Source: Cyclospora cayetanensis (lineage: Eukaryota; Apicomplexa; Conoidasida; Eucoccidiorida; Eimeriidae). From it: 64,000 nt of DNA. Each line of letters starts with the position of its first letter. The first letter of the stretch is position 1. The stretch is taken from the NCBI RefSeq assembly GCF_002999335.1, contig NW_020312225.1, forward strand, positions 1 through 64,000, given 5' to 3'. Positions 1-12,512 of this stretch are shown in pieces. The position numbers and the translations under genes were made by a program. The notes under the pieces are model-generated. The model was given only the letters and a program-made list of their open reading frames with translations, was not told the origin of the DNA and searched no databases.

Positions 1-167
1 TGTTAAGTGTGACAGTTATCCGTCACACGCTTGTTGTACTGATGTTCCGTTCTGTGTATAGTTATTTGTTGTTTTTTTTTTTTTTACGCAGATGACGGCA
101 TACGAGAGTCTTTTGTGTTTTTCGTTTTGTCGTGTGCGCTTCCGTTCTTTGACAGTTGCACAAACTG

Positions 168-169
<2 letters not shown>

Positions 170-236
<67 letters not shown>

Positions 237-410
237 TATGTTTATGTTTCTGTGTATGTATGTGTATATGTATGTATGTGCATGTGTATGTGATGTGTAT
301 ATGTATGTGTATGTGCATGTGTGTATGTGTATGTGTGTGTGTGTATGTGTATGTGATGTGCATGTGTGTATGTGTATGTGCATGTATGCATGTGTATGTG
401 CATGTGACTG
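170..410. repeat. TG/TATG microsatellite
   Basis: A nearly pure (TG)n tract at about 170-228 runs into degenerate TATG/CATG repeats up to the splice acceptor (CAG at 421-423) of the first visible POLD2 exon. It therefore lies in an intron. The tract gives open frames of His/Thr or Val/Cys repeats on both strands that are not genes. Confidence 0.95.
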
Positions 411-423
411 TGGGTGGATGCAG

Positions 424-3246
424 GAGCCGTGCGTGGTGATTGGAACGCTGCTCAAGGATATGCCGATGAGGCCCTCAGTGCTCGCTGAGTATATCAACAC
501 ACTGGAAATTCAGGTACGGCTTTCCGGCGGGGGCGGCATTGCCGTGGATGCTGAGCAGCGTCTCCACGAAGGGCTTTGCTCCGTTGCAGAGCATGCAGGT
601 GCTGGTGTTAGGCCTCGTTGAGCGCATGCGTGCGTGCTGAGGGGGTGGGTGCCTCAGACAGCAACGCAAACGACTGCCGAGAAGGCCCCCCCTAAGTTGT
701 TTTTGGAGGATGCGACTGCCAAGATATCTCTTTTGCCTGCTGCATCAGAAGAAGGGCACACGCCAAACGCAGCGGCATTCGACACGTCTGTGGAAGGCGT
801 CTTTCGCACGCATGGATCCCTCAACATAGACCGCTGCGTTGCAGGCATGGTGTGTTATCCTCGAATCTCAGGGGCTGCAAAGCGGGCTGCCTCCTTGAAG
901 TGTCTGTTCGAAGGCAATGTGTCCCACTTTCCACCTTTTCTCACGAGCAACGCCGTTAAAAGGGGCCCCTAGGGGCCCCCTAGCGGCCGGGCAGGGAGGG
1001 AGGGACGGGGGAAGGAGGAGGTGGGCAGGAGTAGTCGTAGAGCCTTTTTCGACCCCCACAGGCCTCCTCGCACCTTGTTTGCAAGCTCTAAAAATATGCA
1101 ACACACCCCAATTTCGAGTGTGGGGATTTGTTTCGGTGGACTGCAGGTGGTAGCTGTACGGGGAGTGCCGCTTGGCACTGGTGCCTTTAGCGTGGAGGCC
1201 ATATGCGTTGCAGGGGCCCCTGCACCGGGGCCTCTTGCAGGGGCCCCTTCGAAAGCGGGCGAGGGCGACATGGATTGCGATTCCTGCAGCGTGCAAGACA
1301 CCTATGTTGCCCTTCTCTCGGGTAAGAGACTGAGAGCAAGCTTGACGCTCCAAGCGTGTGCATGCCCTCCGCACGTGCCTTCCTTTGTGCTTTTTTGGCG
1401 AGAGGGAGGGGCCCCGCATCTCACGGCGTTCTCTGTGGGGAGGGGGCGAGTCTGGTGTGCTCGTTCCATAGGCCTCCGTTTAGGGTCGGCAGTCGTCAAT
1501 CCGAGAGGCCTTCAGCTCTTGAGAGACTTCCTTCTTGGCGGAGCACCGTAAGTCTGCTTTGCTTCGAGCAACCTTCCAAACGCTTCGCCGCATGTGTTGC
1601 CGGAAGAAAGCAGGGGGAGAAAGGCGGACCAGTCAGGCTTTGGCTTTGCGCATGCGCTGCACGGCCCCGCTAAGACGCTGTGCATGGCGCATCTTAGCGA
1701 CCGCTAGCCACGTACTACCCACATTCATATGTATACGAACATACATGCATGCGTGTATGCATGCATGTATGCATGCATGAATATATGTATATATGTATGC
1801 ATGTATGTATGCATGTATGTATGCATGAATATATGTATATATGTATGCATGTATGTATGCACGCATTAGTGTATGTATGCACGCATGAGTGTATGTATGT
1901 ATATATGCATGTATGTATGCATGCATGTATATATGCATGAATATATGTATATATGTATGCATGTATGTATGCATGTATGCATGCATGAGTGTATGTATGC
2001 ACGCATGCGTGTATGTATGTACGTACGCATGCATGTATGCATGCATGTATGCATGCATGTATGTATGCATGCATACGCTCTTGCAGGAGCCCTGAGCTAC
2101 GCCGCCTATCCTCTCGCATTGCGAAAGTCGTGATATGTGGAAACTGCCTCGCGCTTCCCGTTGTGGCGGCTGCCTCCGCAGCGACATCGAGTCCCCATCT
2201 TAACGGAGCTTCCTCCTTGGATTCTGCTGCCTCCCTCTCAGCAGCTCTGCAGGAGGCTGACGTCTTTCTTGCACAACTGGCGGCAACAGTCTCCCTGGCC
2301 CTTATGCCGGGGCCCTCGGATCCGACAACTTTCGCGCTTCCCCAACTGCCCTTGCATGCAGCCCTCCTGCCCATTACGCGTCTGTACCGGACGGTGCAAG
2401 GCGTTACAAATCCGCACGCGTTCTCCGTGAATGGCGTATGTGCCGTCGCTCTCCTCTTGCTTGGCTGCTGCGCACTCCTTCACCGCCTTTCCCTCCCCCT
2501 TTGTGCCCCCGAATCGCCCTTCTACAAGCCGACGCCCTGCTGCGTTGAGGCCGATTCGCTAGAAGGGACAGCAAAGGCGTGTGCCTGTGCGACGGGCTCG
2601 TGTGTGCCTTCAGGTTAGATTCATTGGCAGCAGCGGCCAGCCAGTTGACAGCATCTGCAACGCAAGCGTGCTTTCCTCTATAGGTTAGGTTCTTTAATTA
2701 GACGCCCTGTAAGGCGCTTCTTGAAGGGCTGTGTGTGTGTGTGTTTTTTTTTCTTTGAGGGGGATTTGAAATGCGGTGTGTATACGTTTTTCGGTGTGCG
2801 CGTGTTCGCAGAAGCTCTAGAGCTGACGGCCCAGTGCCGTTGCTTAGCGCCAACAGCCCCTGATTCTTTGGCGTGAGTCCGCGTGTGTCTCCTCTTTGCT
2901 TTGCGTTGCTGTTGCTCTGCCGCCTGTCTCTCTCTCTCTTTCTCTCAATGCCCCGGCTTCCCGTGGACATGTTGCCTTTGGCGTTTTCAGGTGCTATCCC
3001 TTCGTAGACGAAGACCCTTTCTGCGTCTCGGGGTCGAGCAGCTATCACGTGTTTTTCGCTGGGCTGCAGAAGCACCACGAATGCCGTGTGTTGCACACAG
3101 CCCCCGGGGGGGACGGAAGAGCAGTTGTTGTGAGCGTGCCTGACTTTGGTGTCAGGGGGGAAATCGTGCTGCTCTCCCTCCGAACCTTGCAGACCCGAGT
3201 CCTTAGGTTCCATGAAGGTTTTGGAAGCGGCGCCGATAATGCATGA
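424..3246 (+). CDS. POLD2: DNA polymerase delta small subunit (5' partial)
   Basis: This is the regulatory B-subunit of replicative DNA polymerase delta, which bridges the catalytic subunit to other subunits in the nucleus. Eight exons join in phase: 424-513, 658-849, 1147-1321, 1484-1547, 2087-2435, 2614-2683, 2812-2872 and 2991-3246, giving 418 visible residues. The exons show family landmarks in order: EPCVVIGTLLKDM and RPSVL in the OB region, LEDATAKISL, DTYVALLSG, the phosphodiesterase-fold segment KVVICGN, MPGPSDPTTFALPQLPLH, VTNPHAFSVNG, LAPTAPDSLACYPF and the C-terminal VVVSVPDFG. The inactive phosphodiesterase fold is characteristic of the family. The N-terminus lies in earlier exons left of the window or in sequence I could not resolve. 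Introns 1485-long order excepted, the 513-658 and 1547-2087 gaps are ordinary GT-AG introns; the latter carries a long microsatellite. Identity is very secure; the third exon end and short 1484-1547 exon are the least certain joins. Confidence 0.93.
1744..2075. repeat. ATGC/ATGT tetranucleotide repeat in POLD2 intron
   Basis: About 330 bases of CATG, TATG and ATAT units fill most of the intron between POLD2 exons 1484-1547 and 2087-2435. The tract ends about ten bases before the pyrimidine-AG acceptor. Larger blocks (a segment containing GAATATATGTATATATGTATG) recur at about 1778, 1824 and 1936, so the tract grew partly by block duplication. It is open on both strands but is not coding. Confidence 0.93.
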
Positions 3247-3478
3247 GAGTACTCAGCGAACTGACAGAAATCCAATTTTCTGGGGAAGCGGGAGGCCTTG
3301 TGCGCGTAGTATGGGCATGCGCCTCGAAACAAGCCTCTTGCTCGCCAGTGGAGCCCATATAGGGCTGCTCTCGGTTTCTCTGTTTCTTTCTTTTTCTAAT
3401 CCTAAACATTAGAGACACACGCCCTAGAAACAGCGGAGACCCTTCACTGAGTTCCTAAAACAAAAATCCTAGAGTTCG

Positions 3479-3492
3479 GGGGGGGGGGGGGG
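3479..3492. repeat. Poly-G tract
   Basis: A run of about 14 G residues lies between the convergent POLD2 and TAN1-like stops. It is a simple homopolymer and a likely sequencing or replication slippage site. No gene function is visible. Confidence 0.9.
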
Positions 3493-3595
3493 AAGAGAAT
3501 GCGCAAAAGGTGTAGGTATTCGTCCCGTCCGATCCATCGGCACGGCACAAACGCCCTGCTTCGGCCTGCACTTCGCATCCATTGCACCCGCTGCT

Positions 3596-6500
3596 TTATC
3601 GAGCCTTGCTCTCTTCTTCAGCCTCTGGGTGACAGCACCTGTGCAGGTTGTAGCGGTACAGGCAGCCGTAATCCCTGACCAGCGAGACCCCAAAGAAGTA
3701 CTGCAGCGCATCACGGCCCCAAAAGAAACCCTTGTGCGCGGAAAATTCAAAATCGCTCAAAGGCACCGCAAGAGGCGCTTCAAAGCCTTGATGGGAGACG
3801 CTGGATGACAGAGGGGGACGGGCAGCAGCATCAGCACACCCAGAGGTTCTGGGGGACCAGAAAGAGGGTCGCACACTCCGCCACAAGGCCCTAGACCTCT
3901 GCACACAAGGGCTAGCAAGCAGTGTCTTGGCCTCCTCTTACAGGGTTTGCCTCAATTAAGAATGTGGACGTGGCATTCGCTATGTCCACCTTGTAGGCTC
4001 TCCCGACTTCCCGAGTCAGTACCTCAAGCACCTGCTCCTTTTTAACCGTCCCAAACCCCCGAGAGGAAAAGGCGCAAGCCCACGTTTCCAGGGGCAGTGT
4101 CAGGGCCGGATGGGGAGATGAGCCTACACACCGCCACGCAAAGGGTAGGCGCCAACGTATGAAAGACAGTGAGTGGCGCTGCAGAAATGTGGAATGCGGA
4201 GCTGCTCATGTCAAGCAACGCAACTCGTAGGACTGACTACACAGGAAGAAAGGAGGGCGCAAACAGCACTGCACTCATAGCAGAAGGCAAGCAGAAAGGA
4301 AGGGGCTCGACTAGCCACTGTGCTTGTCGTGCGTCTACGCGGTTCTCTATTGTCGCGTGTCTGTTCCATCCACCAAAGCGAAAAGACAGACACTGAGGGC
4401 TGCTCTTGCTGCTGCAGCTCACCGCTACCGCTCGACTGAGCTCCTGAGGTTGCTGTTGCCTGGGCTGCCGCTTCTCGGGGTGTTGCAGCCACCGCTATTC
4501 TTGCTTCCTCGGCATCTGTTGCTGCTGCAGGGCCTGTGGGGTCTGCTACTGCTCCTGGCGCTCCTGATGGTGCTGCGTCCTCAGGTGCCGTTTTTGCTGC
4601 GGTACCTGAGAGTGGGGTTTCTGCATGCTCTGGCGCAGCTGCGGCGTCTGCAGTTTCAGCTGGAGCGACCTGAAGATCCCCACTCGCAAGTTCTCTGTCT
4701 GGATAGCTCTTTGTTGCTGCATTAGAGAGAGGGAGTTTGAGGGCGCAAAGGCTGCGCAGTTCGGCCTCAAGGGCGTCCAACGCAGGCCCAACGCATACAT
4801 CGACAGGCAACAGTCGCGAGGCGTATCTGAGGGAAAGCAAAGCGCAAAAACACACTCAAGAACAAGCTCTCAAGAAGCCGCATCGCGACTAAACATAAGC
4901 AAAAAAACCCATAATATACATAAAATAGGAAAAGCACCAGGGTCACTCGAGGAGAGGTCAGAATTCCTCAAAAAATGCGTATACGGAAAAATGAGCGGGC
5001 ACCATCACGAACACAAGCAAGCTGGAGATGGGCTTCTCGTAATTCCCATCTTCCCCATTTACTACTAGGGAGAGTCTGCCCATACCGGCACGAGTATTTC
5101 CCCGGATGCTTTCTTGCGACGTGCAGCAGGCCGTGACAAATCTCGGAAGGAATATCTGAAGGGTCCGTGAAGCGGATGAAGACTACACCCTACGCACGAC
5201 GCAGAAAATCAGCATGCAATGAGAGCAAAGCAAATTGTACAAAACAGTCACGAGACGAAGCCACACAGATCTTGAGGAACGCGGGGCTCAATGCGATCAA
5301 AAAGAGTACTCGGAAGATGCAACTGATACGGAGGAAGAAAGCCACAAAAGGAAAAGAGCAGCAGGCATGCATAAAGAGACAGACAGGTGCAAGTATTGAG
5401 CCAGTTGCTACGGAAGGTGCACATCGCACGCAGCACCCTGAGCAAAAGCACAAGTCTGCAGCACAAGACGAGAGAGGGCGGGCTAGACGAGAGGGACTGT
5501 GCTGGTCCCTCCGCATAGATACACAAAACAGTGGAAAAGACTTGCATGCAAGCCCACTGACAGACTGTCTACTGATAGCTGCAAGGCGATGCTCTATATT
5601 GCCCGCAGCCCAAAGCCTCAGCAATGCTCCTTAAACCGCAGGCACCACCTACTGGCAGAAGTTGTTGGTGAACTTCGAAGCGTTTGCGCTTATCTGAGAG
5701 GCTGCGCAATTCGTCAAAGAGGCCAGCGGCGACTGCATCCGCGTTGCACCTGTTTCCTGCGTCATGTTCACCGTTTCCTTTGTTGAGTGCCTCTCCCTCC
5801 CTGAAGTATACCGAAAACAACAGCGAAAGGGCATTCTTTGAGGCTGTTTCGCACCCGTGCGGAGGGAGGGCAGGCAGGCATCTACCATGTGACAAAGTTG
5901 CAGGATAACCCTGCGTCTGGTGTTCTTATGCGTTGCTGCTAGCAATCACTTGTAGCCGCATAGCAACAGCTATAACCGCCTTAACGTGCCCTCAGACCAG
6001 TGGAAACCCATGCGCAAACACTAGTTAAGCGCGAAAGAAGACTTTACCGTCCCTCGAGCCTTGAACACGTGCTGTATTCCTCTAAATACTGCGCACCAAA
6101 GCAAAGCGAAACGAAGCAGAAGCTAGATGCTACGGCACAGAGCGATACAGACCAATGGGCAAGGAAGCAAGCGAGAGACGAGGCAGCGGAGAGCAAAGGA
6201 GCAACAAAAAACATGAATAAGGCAGTGAAGGTAAATTAAGGCATCACAAGAAACTGTCCGCTGGGTTTCGACGCTGTGCATGTACAAGCACTGGCCAATT
6301 TCGGCAGTTTTTGAGGGCACCCAGACAGCCAATACAACCGAGAGCAGCGCCAAGGAGAAGACGACAGAAACAGCTGCTGATACAAAAGGGGCGCAGAAAA
6401 CTTGCGACTCGCTTCTGAAGTGCAGCATCAAGAAGGCAGGCAGGCGATCTTTCTTATGGTATACGACTCAGAGATTCAGGGTCTCTCCCTTCAAATATTT

Positions 6501-7074
6501 CTCCGAATAAAAGCGAGAGACTGTTACAAAGGATTATGATCTTTGCATCAACTATCTTATAAGCCCACTGAAACGAAGAGGCTATGCAGTGCCTTACTCT
6601 GTCTAGGATGTTAAGGAACTCCTTGCAGGCGTCGATGGGCTGTTTGTTGCAAGTCAAAAAAACACCCTTGCAGCTTTTCCCAACCTCCAACTTCCGCCTC
6701 TGATCAATAAAAGCAGTTAAATGACAAGGCGTATGGTAACGATTGGGCAACGACGAGCAAAGAAATCAAATTGGTAGGCAACCATTACATGCACTAGGGC
6801 ATTAAAACAAGGACCGGAAAGGGAAGAACGGACAGAAATCGACGGTTGAATGATTTCATAGGATTATATCTTCCCGTCAATTCATCAAATAATGAGGGGA
6901 AATGGGCTTTCTGCGCGAAGAATCCCTGTTTCGTTTCCTTCGCCTTCGATTCCCACGAGTGCCATTTTTCGGGGTGTCAATATGCTTCTTAGGCTTCCTC
7001 ACTTTTGAAATGATTCCAGTCCCTCTGCCGCCACTTTGGCCTCGTTTCCTGCCGCCTCTCTTTCCTTCCTCCAT
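3596..7074 (-). CDS. TAN1: THUMP-domain tRNA acetylation adaptor, TAN1/THUMPD1-like
   Basis: In yeast and mammals this family binds tRNA through its THUMP domain and helps the Kre33/NAT10 acetyltransferase make ac4C12 in serine and leucine tRNAs. Seven exons on the minus strand join in phase: 7074-7003, 6699-6598, 5790-5653, 5189-5086, 4826-4423, 4123-3942 and 3700-3596, giving 368 residues from an ATG at 7074. Family landmarks in order: a basic Gly/Arg/Lys N-terminus, GVFLTCN, the helix FDELRSLSDKRKRF, VVFIRFTDPSDIPSE, RLLPVDVCVG, FSSRGFGTVKKEQVLEVLT, KVDIANATSTFLIEANP, and SLVRDYGCLYRYNL. These match the known order in THUMPD1, where the last block is VVKDYMLFRKYNL. Exon five carries an Ala/Pro-rich insertion of about 90 residues between the early THUMP motifs, typical of coccidian low-complexity inserts. 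The start of exon three (5790) is the weakest join. The gene is convergent with POLD2, with 350 bases between stops. Confidence 0.88.
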
Positions 7075-9270
7075 TTTTAAACCCCAAATACAGAACCGAT
7101 ACCCTACAGCGGAGGAAAGATGTTCGAGAAAGCCTAGGCACAGGCAGATTTGGCGGGCAGCTTCCCCCGAATAAAGGAACCCTCATGTGGTTGCGAATCT
7201 GTGCCTCTGAACCTTAAACTCTAATTTAGATCTCCAGGTAAGGACCCATCAAGGCGCATGCAAGAACGCCGCTGCCGACTCGAATCTTAGCTGCCGATTG
7301 ATCACGGCGCTGCTCTCAAGCTCCATGCATATTTATTGGCTGCCTCTAGAACTTCCAAACCCCATAATACTGAGAAGAGCGATGTTTAAGGTGAGGTTTC
7401 TTCAGACAAACGGTCAATCTGAGTGCTGAGCACTACTTTGTATTCAAGTACAGGCTTCGGCATAGGCCCTCGTCAGAGTCTAGGGTTTACCAGGGCATAG
7501 TGCTGACAGGGTAAGACACATCGTACAGACAAGCACATCTCTCGGTTCTTCAAATTTCTCAGAGTACATGCATTCTTTTTTTGTTCGCTTTCCCGGAGTA
7601 GTGTTCTCGACTTACGGCTCATTCGTCCCAGCATGCTGAAGCATAGTAGGTGGCATCTGACGAGTATAGCTAAGTTTGCAAATAGTTGAGTGGCCCTTTG
7701 TAATCCGCACCACTAGGGGTGCTATGCCCGCAAATTGGCGCAGCGACAAGGGAACAACTGGAGCGGCAGCGATGGGCATGAGAGCAAAGTATGCGAACGT
7801 GCCGAGAGCAGAGGAAAGTCCATGCAACTTGTAACACTCCCTCGTATGGGTTCCCGATAGGAAAACACTAATTGGTTCCATGCCCGGCACAAAGCTTCAT
7901 AAATCTTTTGGGGTCCGCTCCAAAAATAGCTCCTGCCTACTGTAACGCTACCTCTTTGGTCTCCGTAGGCAGACACTAAACTCCATACTAACTATAGGTT
8001 ACTGAAAACTTTGAGTATTATCCAAAGGTATTCCCTGCCTATTCTTCCCTCAGCCTTCACCATACTGGCATGAGGAAGAGGAACAGCCAATGTACACGTA
8101 GCTGCACCCTTTAAGCATTTCTAGCATTAGCAGCTGGTTGCACCTAACATCTAGCATAGACACTCAGCCCACATCATTGGTTCTCCGTACATCAATCCAA
8201 ATGCATTAAGAGATAAATAAACTACTGAATTCTCTAATAAGTCTCGATCAAGCATGACTAGAGCTTTGTGGCTAAATGTGACTATTGTAATAGAAGACGC
8301 ATTGGCGCAGTTTAACTCTCTGCATCTTAGCTCCCCATTACGACCACACAGCACACGTCGTCGAGCTTGCTACTTGCAAGTAACGACCAGCTGCGTAGAG
8401 GATGGGATATTCTATCTCCCTGTCGCCCTCCTGAGGCAGACGGGAACGCAAAAACTGTGTAAATGGTCAGATCAAATGTGTGCACTACCCGCCAAAGTGA
8501 AATCGAAGGTAAGAAAGAGACGTAGGCTGGCCAATGACGAACGAGGGGCCAAACGAACACAACCGCGGTGCAGCAGGAGTTAGCTCTCATTGGAGCATTG
8601 AAATATGCGGGCCTTATGTAACGATAAAGCTGGATGCAAGTGAAATATATTGAGTTGATCAGAACACATACTACTCTACAAATACATTACGCCACACCGA
8701 GCAATATCTGTAAGTCAGTTCAGCCATGAATGCAGGGTTCCCGACTGCAAAGGCCCTAAAGAGGCAAGAAGGAGAATGTAGAGGTAACATAGCCGAGAGC
8801 GTCTGCGCATACCTCCAAGTCAAGACTGACCCGAACAAAAATTACTCGAAACTTTTCAAGCAACACCCTAAAGTGCAGGCAGGTGTTTCAGGCAGAAAAA
8901 ACGCACAAGAAGGGTGACTTTATCAGGAAGCGCGAGGAGTGCTATCCGTGGTGACTGGCGGTCTAAAGTAAACCGAGATAATGCACTTGCACGCAACGAG
9001 GCGTCCAGCTGTTGCTCAGTCCACCAATGACGTTGACGTCCTCCGGAAAATGTCTCTGGAAATCTCCGTCTAATGGGTTACTGGCATTGGTTGGTCTTAT
9101 AATCTAGCACTTCGGCGCCTCCCTGTGGATGCTTCGCCTCGCTGCGGATCACTTTGCCTAAGCGGCAGTGTTCGTGGTTGATTCGGAATGCTTGGACGCT
9201 CTTCAGGAAGCCAATACTGAAAGTTCAGTGATGACTCCAGGTTTTTGACGCAAGTAAGGAGCTAAGGAAG
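7075..9270. other. No recognisable gene, about 2.2 kb
   Basis: This AT-richer stretch lies upstream of the TAN1-like gene. Short open frames exist on both strands, but none has a recognisable motif or a convincing chain of splice sites. No RNA gene or mobile element was recognised. The promoter of the TAN1-like gene presumably lies at its left end. Confidence 0.5.
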
Positions 9271-9632
9271 AGCACTAAATCAAGAGCCAGAGGTAATTGA
9301 TATCTTGCTGACCATGGCATATAGCTCAAGCTTGGTAGGAGCTCCTCGAGGAATGATTTGAAGGGTTAGGAGCCTACGAGGAAATGCTACACTTGAGCGT
9401 GTGGGATTGAGTGCAGCGAAATCCCGCATATAGACAGCTCCCATAAAAGCCGTCGTGGCAATTACTCCACACACGTGAGTCTCGCGGAAGGCCGACCCGT
9501 AGCAAACGCCCTGAGCCTTTGCAGAAATCAATAGATATCCGTACAACCCCACCCTCAGCCCCTTCCAATCTCGAAGCCAGCCACACAACCTTAGCAAGAC
9601 TGGGCATTTCTTATGAGCTAGGGTTTCAAAGT

Positions 9633-10524
9633 TTAAGAGGCGAACGGTTTAAAGCGAAAGTTTGGTTTCTGGGGTTCCCTGCGAAGAAGCGCCACATAAA
9701 AGACCGCTGTCGATCCTTGTTGCACATAGGGAGCACACTGGTCGGGGGCTGTTCGCCGAAGGGGAACCTTCGGCTGTGCCGTGCAGTTTTCTTTTTCTGC
9801 GCTGACGATCCTTACGGAAGCGCCGCTGGCGAGCTGAAACTCGCGTCCTCCAGAAGCAGCAGCAGTGGAGGAAGGCACAGTCCCCCCTCCTCCATCCAGT
9901 CCAAGCCCATGCTCCTCCTCTAGCAGCCACGAATAGGGCGTTGCTAGACCTTGCAGCCACGCGTCATCTTCCCGCAACTGCACACCAGGTGACTTCGTAG
10001 AAGAGAAGGATGCCTGAGAACTCCCCAAATCGATGAAATCGAAGAGCACCTCGGAATGCCCTGGCATCCCTTTAGGCCCCTTGATGCTCTCGCGCAGCAG
10101 CTCAACGGCCTTGCGTAGCTGCTGGCGAGCTTTCGAGTGCTGCTGCTGAGAGTGCTGCTGCTGCTGCTGCTGCTGTATTTCGAAGAAGCAGTAGACGCGG
10201 GCTCCAGTCGCACATTGCGAGTGGAGCTGCCTGAGGAACTCGAAAGAGAGCAGCGTATGGCCCTCCCCCCGCGTTTTGCTGCTGTTGCCGCTGGAGAGAG
10301 AAACGTAGATTGAGGCTTCAGACAAGAGGCCCTCTGTTGCGAAGAGAGACGGCACGAGAGACGGGTGTGCTAGGAGGAGGCGCAGAGCTGGGAAAGAAGA
10401 CGTACAACCCTCCACGAATCCGAAGCACCTGCAGCGGCGTTCGCAGCAGCAGGCACAGTGCCCCCCCCGCGAATGTAGGTAGTACAGCGTAAAAAAACCA
10501 CGCCGAGTAGCCGGAAGCCCTCAT
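9633..10524 (-). CDS. Unrecognised protein exons with poly-Gln tract
   Basis: Minus-strand coding is likely, but I do not recognise the family and the full exon chain is unresolved. From 10524 a hydrophobic segment (SAWFFYAVLPTFAGGALCLL) looks like a membrane span. It is followed by an open stretch, 10415-9633, with Leu/Ser-rich sequence, the block GARVYCFFEI, a seven-residue Gln run, and a Gly/Ser-rich tail. A further exon flanked by good splice signals is 11449-11324, a charged helix containing ERKRELLSAD. Another possible exon with a globular-looking reading frame ends near 9280. The pieces may belong to one membrane protein or to more than one gene. A 218-residue frame on the plus strand, 10572-11228, is the main competitor and cannot be excluded. 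Confidence 0.35.
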
Positions 10525-11579
10525 GAACGAGAAGACGCAGTGCCTTACCTTGCTGCTCGCGCGAAGACCGCATGCAGAGTATGGGGATCTTGGAAGCTTG
10601 CGATCGTGTTGACGTTGCTGTGCAGCTGCAGCACGCGCAGCAGGAAAGCAGGACCCCCACAGGTCCCCGATCCGAGCATCCAGAGCGTGAGAGGAGCTTC
10701 ATGATCAAAGTTCAGCCACTGGTGTGCTTCAGGCGGGAAGATTTTTCGCTTAAGATTCCTGAAGATATCACGGAGGCAGCGCAGAGCAGCGGCGCACATC
10801 CTCAGGCAATGCTGCGTGAGCTGCTTGCGCTGCGAATTCGGCTCTCGCGGCTCCGCGAGAAGGCCCTCCTCACCTTCGTGAGGCGAAAAGTATGCCTGGT
10901 GGGTTCCAATTATACCAGGAGGCCCCTGTTGCGAGTTGGTGCCCAGCCTCCTGCTGCTGCTGCTGGAGAAGCCTCAGCAACGCAGCCTCGTGGCTTTTCC
11001 AGTAGCTCAAAGCCCTATGAGATCGCCGTAGACTCGCGGTCCCACAAACAACGCTCCAGAGGCCTCCAATTTGTCTCTTTGGGGGAAAATAGCGGCTCCG
11101 CCGTTGCGCGTCAGGAAGTTGAAAAGGCCTCCACTGAGCAATCAAAGGCGGAGCAGTGCCATGCTGGGGGAGCAACCGAAGGCAGGGAGACCCTATCCTG
11201 GGAACGCTGCTCCCATGCAAGTGTTTGAGGCTGTGCATCGGCGGACGAGTAGGGGGAAAGGGGGGCAGAGTATGCCGCAGGAGTTTTTTCTGCCTCCCCC
11301 AGGTGCCCTTCAATTCAACACACGCATCGTTGCGGGGACCCCCTTCCGGCAATTGTTCAATCGTGCAGTCCGCGGAGAGAAGCTCTCTCTTGCGCTCTGA
11401 GCTCAACACGCAGTTCCAGAATGTGCTGCTTTGGAGCTTCTCGCGGCGTCTGCAGACTGGAGGGGCCCCCAGGAAAATCTGCCCTGAGGCCCCCCAGTGG
11501 CGGGGCACTTCAAACCGAGGGAAGAATGTCGCGGAGGTCCCCCTTGCCGAAAGAATTGAGCTTCTCTATATTTTGTGAA

Positions 11580-12512
11580 TAGAAATTAAAAAGCATTCCG
11601 GTTTGGGTGCTTCATTCTCCAGGGATGCCTCAGAGGGAAGGGCTGAGATCTCCCAACCGGCCCAGGCGAGAGACTGCTGTAACCAAGGGCCCCCAGAGGC
11701 AGCGCCTCTGTCATCCGAATTCGTCTAGGGGCCCCTATGAGAAGTTGTTTCACAACACAGACGAGCCTTTTAGGGGTCTGACGAGTTGCAACCGGAGGGG
11801 GCCCTCTGGCCACGCACTTGGGGCCCCACACCACTGTACCCTCGACTCCCATGAAGAGCTTCTTCTCCTGTGTCTGCTTTCCCTTTGCAGCGTGTATTCT
11901 TTAATACGCGCGCCGCGCGCAAAGACACCAAGGGCCCTAAGAGAATTCATGCCCATCTTCGATGAGGCAGGGGGATGGAGCCGAGGTCTCATTTAGTGAC
12001 CCCTGTAGGGGCCATAGAAATCCCCAATAGATGACCTAGCGTTCTCTTGGATGTCACCGATGAAATCTGCTCCCTAAAATCTGTTTGATCAGTTTTTAGT
12101 ATTTTATTGAATTCTTGGTAGTGTTTGTCGGCATTTGAGTCAACTTGGGCAGCAGCTACTGTGCAGTCTCAAGTCCAGTGTCTCGATCCGAAGTGCACTG
12201 AAAAACTCCAGCTGCACACGTGTGAACTCTCTTTGAGATTAGAGGCCCCCCAATAGTGTAACCCCCATTAGTCATATGAGGCCTTGCCTCCTAAGGGTCT
12301 CCCCTGTGCGCTGAGGACCGCATATCCAAGCAACCCAAGATCCTTCGTCTATCTGACAACATCAAAAGGCCCCCACCCCACTAGACAAAATGCGCTACTG
12401 AGGATGACGCATCTAAACCCCCTAGAGGCTAGTCGCTGCGGTGCATCTAGGGCGTCATCAGACGGCCTCAAATTGTATGGGCTCCCTGCCTTATGGATCC
12501 CGCACCAATTAT
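11580..12512. other. No recognisable gene, about 0.9 kb
   Basis: This stretch holds several short GC-rich open frames on both strands with clustered GGGGCCCC-like motifs, which recur throughout the window in introns and intergenic DNA. No domain, RNA gene or repeat array was seen. Confidence 0.5.

Noticed and set aside
10572..11228. A 218-residue plus-strand frame overlapping the minus-strand exons.
   Set aside because: It has no recognised motif, and flanking splice-supported exons are on the minus strand. It was kept as a competitor but not called.
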